Source: Desulfocapsa sulfexigens
GTDB taxonomy: Bacteria; Desulfobacterota; Desulfobulbia; Desulfobulbales; Desulfocapsaceae
DNA: 7,920 bases
Direction: 5' to 3'
NCBI GenBank assembly: GCA_015661935.1
Contig: DQVD01000174.1
Coordinates: 1 to 7,920, forward strand
The notes beneath the pieces are model-generated. The model did not search any database and was not told the origin of the DNA. It was given only the letters and a program-made list of their open reading frames with translations. This document shows, piece by piece, positions 1 to 5,044 of the stretch. Each line of letters begins with the position of its first letter. Position 1 is the first letter of the stretch. The translations under genes and the position numbers were made by a program.

Positions 1-73
1 CACCTTTTTTTTCCTGGTTAGGGGATTTATCTGCCGGCAACATGTTTGTTTCTAATATCTCTCCCGGAAATAT

Positions 74-132
74 GGGGTCAAGTCTTGAAATATAAGATTT
101 GTTAGAAAATTGACAATTCAAGACTTAACCCC
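74..132. repeat. REP/MITE-like palindromic element
   Basis: Two 16-nt arms, GGGGTCAAGTCTTGAA (74-89) and TTCAAGACTTAACCCC (117-132), are inverted complements with a single mismatch at 127. They enclose 27 nt of AT-rich sequence. The left arm also contains a smaller palindrome, TCAAG-T-CTTGA. It lies downstream of feoB and outside any gene. Repeats of this GGGGTCAAGTCTTGA type resemble, from memory, elements linked to REP-associated tyrosine (Y1) transposases in deltaproteobacterial genomes, but no transposase lies in this window. No flanking target duplication is visible. The inverted repeat is certain; the mobile-element reading is inference. Confidence 0.6.
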
Positions 133-142
133 GTTTTTCGCA

Positions 143-204
143 AATAAGTGGTATAGGTTGTATTGTTTTTTGTCTATATTTTTCCTGACACTATACCACT
201 TATT
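143..204. repeat. Perfect 14-bp inverted repeat after feoB
   Basis: AATAAGTGGTATAG (143-156) and CTATACCACTTATT (191-204) are perfect inverted complements separated by 34 nt. A second small inverted repeat, CCTGACA (184-190) with TGTCAGG (219-225), overlaps it and includes the feoB stop codon. Read on the minus strand, the long hairpin would form just past the end of feoB and could act as a 3' stabiliser or a weak transcription end. Its loop is long and no U tract follows, so it is not a typical intrinsic terminator. It could instead belong to the same mobile remnant as the repeat at 74-132. Confidence 0.55.
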
Positions 205-220
205 ACCTGATAGATCATTG

Positions 221-2698
221 TCAGGTTTGTTTGGTCCAGCCTTTACTCAACCCCGTAACAATTGTAAGCGCAACCACAAATACATAGAAAACCCCCATCA
301 TCTGTATCCCGTTCAAGTTCAAGGCGTTGCCTCCGGTAAAGATGGCTGATGCCACGATAAAGCCAAGTGTTGTAGGGAATAAAATAGAGAAGGCCATCCA
401 CTTATACGAGCCTGTCTGGACTTTAATCATGATGGTTGTGGCGAGACAAGGCGGGTACAGCGCGAAAAAGACCATCACTGCGAGGGCATGCAGCGGAGAA
501 AATCCTCCACCGGTAGTTTCTGCAGCCATTCGTTCTTCAAGACTTTTGTTCTCGTCAGCTCCCTGTTGATATAGAACACCAATGGTGGCAACACTGGATT
601 CACGGGCGGCAAAAGATGAAAGGATCGCCACATTGATTTTCCAGTCAAACCCTGCCCACTGAGTTACAGGTTCCAGTGAACGGCCAACTGAACCAAGGAA
701 ACTGCTTTCAATCTGTTCTTCCTTGATACTTCTGCGCAATGATTTACGTTTAGAGGAAAGCTTTCGCACTGCCTTATTAATTATTTTTGCGTCTTTATCC
801 TTTTTTGGTTTCAGGAAAATATACTCATCCGGGTATTTTTTTTGGTAGTGCTGGTTCAGAGCTTTTGAAGCTTTTGCTCCTTTAGTATTGAGTTTTGCAG
901 CTTTGTATGTCGTATACAGATTCACCATCTTTATAATGGCTGCTTCATCCTGGAACTGGTCGGCATAACTGCTTTTAGCAACTTTTTTCTGAAATTGTAC
1001 AACCGCTTTGTTGATTTCTGTTTCGTAATAAAGTTTCCGGTCATCATCTATCCCTGGAAACTGGAGCAGGGTAAAAACGCATACTGATACTGCAACAACA
1101 ATAGTACCGACTTTTTTGATATACTGCCAGGTACGTTCAATTGCCCGTTGTGCAACACCAAAAAAAGTAGGCGGGTGGTAGTTGGGAAGTTCCATGACAA
1201 AAGGCGCTGTTTCCCTGGTTCTGAGAACGGTTGCGGTCAGTAGCCGTGCAACCAGCAAAGCAACAAAAATCGTAATGGTGGAAAGAAAAAGCATTACCCA
1301 GGATTTATATTCGACAAAAAAGACATTTACCAGCAGAGTGTAAAAGGGGATTTTGGCAAGACAGTTCATATAGGGAACGGTCAGGATGGTTGCCAGCCGG
1401 GAACGTTCATCCGGGATACCTTTGGTGGCCATAACTCCTGGCACAGCACAGCCTCCGGCAAAAACACCGCCAAGAATATAGGGCAGGGTTGATTGCCCGT
1501 GAAGACCGAATGCGAAAAACATTCTATCAAGAATAAAAGCAATACGAGCCATGTATCCAGAATCTTCAAGGATTGCGATCAGGGCAAAGAGAATCAAAAA
1601 AATTGGAATATAGTTGAGCAGGGCATTGGCCGAATCCACCATCCACAGTGTCATTGAACGGATATAGGGGTCTTCCAGCATTCCGGCATCCGGAAGAATG
1701 CCTGCGACAATTGCACGGAATTTTGCCAGATAAGGCCACCAGTATTGCGTCAGATCATAGCCTTTAACGATGGACAATTGGTAGATGATAAAAACTGTGG
1801 CCACAAGAAAGATCGGAGCTGCAAAACGATTGAGTACCAGAGCATCAATTTTTTCGGAAATGTTGGTTTTACCCTCTTTCGTTTCCTTAACACAGGATTC
1901 GACAATGGAAGTTGCAAGTCTATCCCTGCATCCGACCATGTAGTCAGCTACAGGCATGAAATGTGTTTCTTCAAAGTCCCGCCGGATTTGTCTGGACATT
2001 TCAAGTTCAGCACTTGCAGCTCCCAGTTTTTCAATCACAATTCGTTCGGCCTCGCTGTCACCTTCAATAAGCTTTACAGCCAGCCAGCGTACAGGATATG
2101 TCTCTTTAAGTTGTGTTCCCTGGAGTTTTGTTTCGAGTTTTTCAATGGTTGGTTCCAGATCTTCATAAGAAATGCGCAAAGATTTTCCTTCTTTCCGGGT
2201 TGCTGTTGCAAGTATTGCATCACGCAGTTCTTTTTTTCCTTTGCTTTTACGACCAACAGTCGGAATAACATCCACACCCAACCGGTGCTGTAAACGCCCA
2301 ATATCGATGTGAACACCGTTACGTGTGGCAACATCCATCATGTTTAGGGCTACTACCACAGGAAAACCGATTTCCAGAGCCTGGAAAGTGAAATAGAGAC
2401 TGCGTTTAAGTGATGAGGCATCAACAACATTGACAATCACATCTGGTTTTTCAGAAATCAAAAAGTCTCTGGTAACACGTTCTTCCAGAGAAAAAGACGT
2501 CAGGCTATAGGTGCCTGGCAGATCAACAATCTCAACCTTAACTCCCTGGTGTTTATAAGAGCCTGATTTCTTATCAACGGTGACACCGGGATAATTGGCA
2601 ATGTGCTGATTGGCACCGGTGAGCATATTGAATGTTGTTGATTTACCGGCATTTTGCTGACCGGCCAGGCCAACAAGGAGTTTCTTTTTATTTGACAT
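221..2698 (-). CDS. feoB: FeoB, ferrous iron transporter (variant)
   Basis: Inner-membrane Fe2+ uptake protein of 825 residues with an N-terminal G-protein domain. Visible motifs are the P-loop GQQNAGKST (13-21), switch-region PGVT (37-40), DLPGTYSL (59-66) and NMMD (119-122). A helical GDI-like region (about 170-290) leads to the membrane domain from about 292, with EDSGYMAR (378-385), GLHGQS (398-403), PFVMELPNYHPP and the final PPC motif. Both pore Cys are kept, but the usual GCNVPA is GCAVPG (416-421) and the usual CGARLP is CLAKIP (446-451). A Lys-rich hydrophilic stretch of about 117 residues (548-666) interrupts the membrane domain, making the protein longer than the common 700-780. 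It follows feoA on the same strand after 105 nt. The ATG has AAGG 10 nt upstream, a weak site. FeoB identity is clear; the metal carried is inferred and the variant gates leave room for another divalent ion. Confidence 0.95.
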   Translation of the reverse strand: MSNKKKLLVGLAGQQNAGKSTTFNMLTGANQHIANYPGVTVDKKSGSYKHQGVKVEIVDLPGTYSLTSFSLEERVTRDFLISEKPDVIVNVVDASSLKRSLYFTFQALEIGFPVVVALNMMDVATRNGVHIDIGRLQHRLGVDVIPTVGRKSKGKKELRDAILATATRKEGKSLRISYEDLEPTIEKLETKLQGTQLKETYPVRWLAVKLIEGDSEAERIVIEKLGAASAELEMSRQIRRDFEETHFMPVADYMVGCRDRLATSIVESCVKETKEGKTNISEKIDALVLNRFAAPIFLVATVFIIYQLSIVKGYDLTQYWWPYLAKFRAIVAGILPDAGMLEDPYIRSMTLWMVDSANALLNYIPIFLILFALIAILEDSGYMARIAFILDRMFFAFGLHGQSTLPYILGGVFAGGCAVPGVMATKGIPDERSRLATILTVPYMNCLAKIPFYTLLVNVFFVEYKSWVMLFLSTITIFVALLVARLLTATVLRTRETAPFVMELPNYHPPTFFGVAQRAIERTWQYIKKVGTIVVAVSVCVFTLLQFPGIDDDRKLYYETEINKAVVQFQKKVAKSSYADQFQDEAAIIKMVNLYTTYKAAKLNTKGAKASKALNQHYQKKYPDEYIFLKPKKDKDAKIINKAVRKLSSKRKSLRRSIKEEQIESSFLGSVGRSLEPVTQWAGFDWKINVAILSSFAARESSVATIGVLYQQGADENKSLEERMAAETTGGGFSPLHALAVMVFFALYPPCLATTIMIKVQTGSYKWMAFSILFPTTLGFIVASAIFTGGNALNLNGIQMMGVFYVFVVALTIVTGLSKGWTKQT

Positions 2699-2743
2699 TG
2701 GAGTCTGACCTTATAGAATTTGATGGGATTTATGGAGGTTACG

Positions 2744-2769
2744 ACGAAAAAGGTACATACGTATTTCGT
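2744..2769. other. Imperfect hairpin between feoA and feoB
   Basis: In the 105-nt gap between feoA and feoB, ACGAAA (2744-2749) pairs with TTTCGT (2764-2769), and further inward pairs form after a mismatch. Such a hairpin in the polycistronic message could affect relative feoA/feoB levels. No U tract follows, and the region could equally be unstructured. No promoter for feoB alone stands out in this gap. Confidence 0.25.
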
Positions 2770-2803
2770 TACAGCTCATAATTTGAACAATAATATCTAT
2801 TTA

Positions 2804-3058
2804 TTATTCGGATTCAAGTTCAATGAGTTCGGCCTCTGATTTACGTAATGTCACGTTGTAACCGGAAACTTTGCACTGGATGGGATCGCCAAGTGGCGCA
2901 CTTCTGACCATATCTATTTCTGTTCCTGGCACAAAGCCAAGGTCTAGCAATCGTTGCCGAATGGCACCTTTTGCATGGTGACATCGAATTTTTGCCCGTT
3001 GGCCGGGTTTACAATCTCCCAGCATTCTGCACTGTTTTCTTCTTTGTTGTTTACGCAT
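2804..3058 (-). CDS. feoA: FeoA, ferrous iron transport accessory protein
   Basis: Small cytoplasmic SH3-like protein (84 residues) that works with FeoB in Fe2+ uptake. The family pattern is easy to see: a LGDCKPGQ start (13-20), the RQRLLDLGFVPGTEI core (34-48), RSAPLGDPI (52-60) and a final GYNVTLRKSEAELIEL strand region (66-81). Length is normal for FeoA. The first 11 residues are strongly basic and precede an internal Met at position 12, which could be an alternative start. The upstream ATG is preferred because GGAG lies 5 nt before it. Cys10, Cys16, Cys26 and Cys62 are present; that many Cys is notable for FeoA, but a metal-binding role is only a guess. It is the first gene of the feoA-feoB unit and is divergent from the secreted-protein operon. 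Confidence 0.93.
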   Translation of the reverse strand: MRKQQRRKQCRMLGDCKPGQRAKIRCHHAKGAIRQRLLDLGFVPGTEIDMVRSAPLGDPIQCKVSGYNVTLRKSEAELIELESE

Positions 3059-3094
3059 GTTGACTCCAGTTTAAATTTAGTTCCTTAAAGAACA

Positions 3095-3100
3095 ATTGTA
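3095..3100 (-). promoter_or_regulatory. Candidate -10 element for feoAB
   Basis: On the minus strand TACAAT (five of six matches to TATAAT) lies about 36 nt upstream of the feoA start. No good -35 hexamer sits 17 nt further up. Instead a perfect palindrome (3123-3137) overlaps the expected -35 zone, which would suit a metal-regulated promoter. A near-palindrome, GTTCCTTAAAGAAC (3080-3093), lies at the likely start site. Confidence 0.3.
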
Positions 3101-3122
3101 TGTTTTTTCAAAGAAATTTTCT

Positions 3123-3137
3123 GATAAGGTCCTTATC
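3123..3137. promoter_or_regulatory. Palindrome GATAAGG-T-CCTTATC, candidate operator
   Basis: A perfect 7-1-7 palindrome lies 65 nt upstream of feoA in the divergent intergenic region. Its GATAA/TTATC half-sites recall Fur-type boxes, but the spacing (5 nt between half-sites) does not match the classical 19-bp Fur box or the 7-1-7 TGATAATNATTATCA box. It lies about 23 nt upstream of the candidate feoA -10. A metal-responsive repressor site is plausible; the regulator cannot be named from sequence. Confidence 0.4.
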
Positions 3138-3251
3138 CAGTTAACCGCCTTTCTTCCTGGACAAAGTTAGGGTTCTGTTTAGGACAAAATCTACGCCAAG
3201 TCAATAAAAATTTGTTTTCAGGCATTAAATTCGCTAAGCCTAATAAAATCG

Positions 3252-3280
3252 TTGACATCGAAAAGTAGTCGGGCTAGATT
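3252..3280 (+). promoter_or_regulatory. Sigma70-type promoter for the 3385 operon
   Basis: A perfect -35 TTGACA (3252-3257) is followed after exactly 17 nt by TAGATT (3275-3280), a four-of-six match to the -10 consensus. Transcription would start near 3287, giving a leader of roughly 98 nt before the ATG at 3385. The -10 lies inside an imperfect dyad (3265-3297), so repressor control is plausible. This is a sequence match only. Confidence 0.5.
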
Positions 3281-3297
3281 TCCTCCAGCCTAATTAC
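3265..3297. promoter_or_regulatory. Imperfect dyad over the -10 region
   Basis: GGCTAGA (3272-3278) and TCCAGCC (3284-3290) are inverted with one mismatch around a 5-nt centre. Pairing can be extended outward to 3265 and 3297 with one further mismatch and G-U pairs. The right arm contains AGCCTAAT (3287-3294), which also occurs at 3237-3244, exactly 50 nt upstream. Because the dyad covers the proposed -10 and start site, an operator is the simplest reading. If transcription starts further upstream it could instead be an RNA stem in the leader. Confidence 0.35.
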
Positions 3298-3333
3298 TGA
3301 TCCGTTAAGTAATGGGCAGCAGGTTGGCATAAG

Positions 3334-3354
3334 TATTTCGTGAAATAATTTTCA
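3334..3354. promoter_or_regulatory. Overlapping palindromes, candidate Fur-like site
   Basis: TATTTC-GT-GAAATA (3334-3347) is a perfect 6-2-6 palindrome. It overlaps TGAAA-TAAT-TTTCA (3341-3354), a 5-4-5 palindrome one base short of a TGAAAATNATTTTCA pattern that I associate, from memory, with Fur-family boxes in sulfate reducers. It sits 31-51 nt upstream of the ATG at 3385, in the predicted leader. It could be an operator acting on elongation or on a second, closer promoter. Confidence 0.35.
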
Positions 3355-3384
3355 GGGTACAAACATTAATTAAGGAGGTTCCCA

Positions 3385-3699
3385 ATGCTTTTAAAAACTT
3401 CTGTTGTTACAGCAACGTTACTGCTGACTGCAACGATTTCCCAGGCGCATACGCCGCTATGCTCATGCTTTGACAATGGCGATGAAACAATTACTTGCGA
3501 AGGTGGTTTTTCAGATGGGTCATCAGCTTCAGGTGTAACAATGCGTATTGAAACACCGGACGGCAGCGTTCAGCTTGAAGGGAAGATGAACGAAGATTCT
3601 GAGTTTACCTTTGATAAACCAAAAGGAGATTATGTCGTGATGTTTGACGCAGGAGAAGGGCATAAAATTAAAGTCCCTGGAAAAGAAATAGTGGAATGA
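3385..3699 (+). CDS. Small secreted Cys protein, NikK partner-like
   Basis: A 104-residue predicted periplasmic protein. A hydrophobic signal peptide (about 1-21) ends in SQA, so signal peptidase I would leave His22 as the mature N-terminus. Next come a CSC motif (Cys26, Cys28) and Cys38, then GGFSDGSSASG (40-50) and a compact, probably beta-rich C-terminal part in which FDKPKGDYVVMFDAGEGH stands out. That part resembles carboxypeptidase-regulatory-like small domains found beside DUF4198 proteins. I cannot assign an established family name. A strong AAGGAGG lies 6 nt before the ATG, so the start is well supported. It is the first gene of the plus-strand operon, divergent from feoA and 87 nt before the DUF4198 gene. 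Metal binding through His22 and the Cys residues is inference. It could be equivalent to the NikL accessory of nickel ECF transporters, but no ECF membrane or ATPase subunit is here. Confidence 0.85.
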   Translation: MLLKTSVVTATLLLTATISQAHTPLCSCFDNGDETITCEGGFSDGSSASGVTMRIETPDGSVQLEGKMNEDSEFTFDKPKGDYVVMFDAGEGHKIKVPGKEIVE

Positions 3700-3770
3700 T
3701 GGGGCAGAAGTGCTCTCAGCTTTTATCCATCAATTAAGTTAAAGTTTTATTAGAATAAATCGTACAAAAC

Positions 3771-3789
3771 AAAAAAGGAGTAACGAATG
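3771..3789 (+). promoter_or_regulatory. Strong RBS of the DUF4198 gene
   Basis: AAGGAG (3775-3780) in an A-rich stretch lies 6 nt before the ATG at 3787. It supports that start and suggests high expression of the periplasmic protein relative to the neighbouring membrane proteins. Confidence 0.7.
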
Positions 3790-4602
3790 AAAACAAAATT
3801 AGTTTCCCTGCTGGCAGGTGCCGTAATTCTTGGCTCAGCTACAATGGCTTCTGCTCATTTCCAGATGATATATACCCCTGAAATGGCCATGACTAAAGGC
3901 GGAAAGATTCCTGTTAAGCTGGTGTTCACCCATCCATTCGAAGCAGGGCATACCATGGATATGGGAAAGCCTGAGCAGTTTTTCGTGGTTCGTACAAGGG
4001 GAGAGAATGCCCCTAAACGAAAAGATTTACTGGATACTTTAAAGCCGATTACCTGGACAAGTCTGACGAATTCAGGCAAGGCCTGGGACACTGTTTATCA
4101 GGCTCGTGGCGGAGACCATGCATTATGTCTGATCCCCGAACCTTATTGGGAACCAGCTGATTCATTTTACATTAAGCAGAATACAAAAGTTATCGTCAAT
4201 GTAGGTGGTGAGCCGGGTGCATGGAATGAGCCTGTGGGGCTACCAACAGAAATTGTACCCCTTGCAAAACCATACGACAGATGGACAGGCAATGTCTTTC
4301 AGGGACAGGTATTACTCAACGGCAAACCAGTACCAAATGCTGAAGTTGAGATCGAATTTTTGAATCATAAGCCGCTGCTTGACTCAAACAGTTTTGCTAA
4401 AGATGGTGAAGTTGAAGCGCCGCAGGATTCATTTGTATTGCAGACAATTTTTGCAGATGAGAATGGTGTTTTTACCTTTGGTATTCCAAGGGCAGGCTGG
4501 TGGGGTTTTGCCGCATTGGATCTTGACCCTGATTACCAGTACAAAGGTAAAAAATGCTCTCGTGATGCAGTGATCTGGGTACAGGCCAAGGATATGAAAT
4601 AG
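3787..4602 (+). CDS. DUF4198 / NikK-like periplasmic metal protein
   Basis: A 271-residue secreted protein. The signal peptide (1-23) ends in ASA, so mature protein would begin with His24 (HFQM). DUF4198 features are visible: FTHPFEAGHTMDMGKP (47-62, with His49, His55, Met57 and Met59), LIPEPYWEPAD (115-125), GEPGAWNEPVGLPTEIVPL (141-159) and GNVFQGQVLLNGKPVPNAEV (168-187), the last being the start of a second beta-rich domain. Cys114 and Cys257 could form a disulfide. The family includes NikK, an accessory periplasmic component of nickel/cobalt ECF transporters. Here no ECF genes are present and the neighbours are Feo and Cys microproteins, so a role in delivering Fe2+ or another divalent metal to the inner membrane is inferred. 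The preceding gene is 87 nt away; the following one is 75 nt away across a strong hairpin. Family call is confident, substrate is not. Confidence 0.88.
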   Translation: MKTKLVSLLAGAVILGSATMASAHFQMIYTPEMAMTKGGKIPVKLVFTHPFEAGHTMDMGKPEQFFVVRTRGENAPKRKDLLDTLKPITWTSLTNSGKAWDTVYQARGGDHALCLIPEPYWEPADSFYIKQNTKVIVNVGGEPGAWNEPVGLPTEIVPLAKPYDRWTGNVFQGQVLLNGKPVPNAEVEIEFLNHKPLLDSNSFAKDGEVEAPQDSFVLQTIFADENGVFTFGIPRAGWWGFAALDLDPDYQYKGKKCSRDAVIWVQAKDMK

Positions 4603-4613
4603 TTTACCTCATC

Positions 4614-4657
4614 TGAACCACGGATAAAAGGCCAATCCTGGTTATATCCGTGGTTCA
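4614..4657 (+). terminator. Strong intercistronic hairpin (attenuator/processing)
   Basis: TGAACCACGGATA (4614-4626) and TATCCGTGGTTCA (4645-4657) are perfect 13-bp inverted complements with an 18-nt loop. It begins 12 nt after the DUF4198 stop codon and ends 20 nt before the next ATG. The 3' side continues TTGTAACC and has no U run, so full intrinsic termination is unlikely. An RNA stabiliser, processing site or partial terminator would let the secreted proteins be made in excess over the downstream membrane genes. The structure is certain; the role is inferred. Confidence 0.6.
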
Positions 4658-4677
4658 TTGTAACCGGAGTATTAAAA

Positions 4678-4866
4678 ATGAAACTATGGGATCTGGTTTT
4701 TACCGTTGCAATAGTCGTTATTGCTGTCTGGTACCTGTACCGTAAGTTTGTTGTGAACAAAGGTTGTTCCTGCGGTTCTTCGTGTTCAAATACAAAAAGT
4801 GGAAAATGCACTTCTCCTTCTACTGACGACAATCGTAACAGCTGTAATTGTCAGGATGGTGAGTAG
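4678..4866 (+). CDS. FeoB-associated Cys-rich membrane protein
   Basis: A 62-residue microprotein with one membrane helix (about 6-24) followed by a positively charged junction and a Cys-rich tail: GCSCGSSCS (29-37; Cys30, Cys32, Cys36), Cys44, and CNC near the end (Cys56, Cys58). This short helix plus GCxCGxxC layout is that of the FeoB-associated Cys-rich membrane proteins that accompany FeoB in many anaerobes. The positive-inside rule puts the Cys tail in the cytoplasm, where it could bind Fe2+ or an Fe-S cluster near FeoB. CGGAG lies 8 nt before the ATG. It sits only 2 nt before the next microprotein gene. The unusual feature is location: it is on the opposite strand from feoB with two secreted-protein genes between. 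Molecular function of the family is not settled. Confidence 0.82.
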   Translation: MKLWDLVFTVAIVVIAVWYLYRKFVVNKGCSCGSSCSNTKSGKCTSPSTDDNRNSCNCQDGE

Positions 4867-4868
4867 GC

Positions 4869-5042
4869 ATGGGCTGGAAAGATATTTTGTTTATCCTGGC
4901 TCTCTTCTGTGTTACCGCTTTCATCCTCTATCGAGCTGTTAAGAAGAAAAAATGGTGTCCAGACATCTACGGCTCCGACTCCTGTGGTGTTAACGACAAA
5001 CAAAAAAAATCACAAAAAAAACAGTCTTTTCCCGACCCTTGA
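4869..5042 (+). CDS. Second Cys-containing membrane microprotein
   Basis: A 57-residue frame with one membrane helix (about 5-23, containing Cys14), a KKKK junction (25-28) and a short tail in which WCPDIYGSDSCG (29-40) carries Cys30 and Cys39, followed by a Lys/Gln-rich end. The start is 2 nt after the stop of the previous microprotein, and GGTGAG lies 5 nt before the ATG, overlapping the upstream stop. The stop codon is 2 nt before the ABC ATPase start. This tight spacing and the layout matching its neighbour argue that it is a real gene. It may be a diverged duplicate of the Cys-rich protein with only two tail Cys, or an unrelated small subunit of the ABC module. No family is recognised. 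Confidence 0.72.
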   Translation: MGWKDILFILALFCVTAFILYRAVKKKKWCPDIYGSDSCGVNDKQKKSQKKQSFPDP

Positions 5043-5044
5043 TT

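Noticed and set aside
1..43. Minus-strand ATG at 43-41 with a frame open to the left edge
   Set aside because: Only 14 codons are visible and the nearest purine-rich site is about 18 nt away; too little to call a gene.
110..349. Plus-strand open frame of 79 codons
   Set aside because: It starts inside the palindromic element, runs into the end of feoB on the other strand, has no ribosome site and no recognisable protein features.
1745..2293. Plus-strand open frame of 182 codons
   Set aside because: It lies wholly inside feoB on the opposite strand; composition is Phe/Cys/Ser-rich as expected of an antisense shadow.
3140..3384. Possible metal riboswitch (NiCo or Mn type) in the leader
   Set aside because: The leader is about 98 nt and I could not find the conserved multi-helix core of either class.
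3746..3759. AT-only palindrome TTTATT-AG-AATAAA between the two secreted-protein genes
   Set aside because: Short, AT-rich and not followed by a U run; likely chance in low-complexity sequence.
4533..4832. Minus-strand open frame of 99 codons across the 4614-4657 hairpin
   Set aside because: It is antisense to the DUF4198 end and the Cys-rich microprotein, both well supported; no ribosome site.
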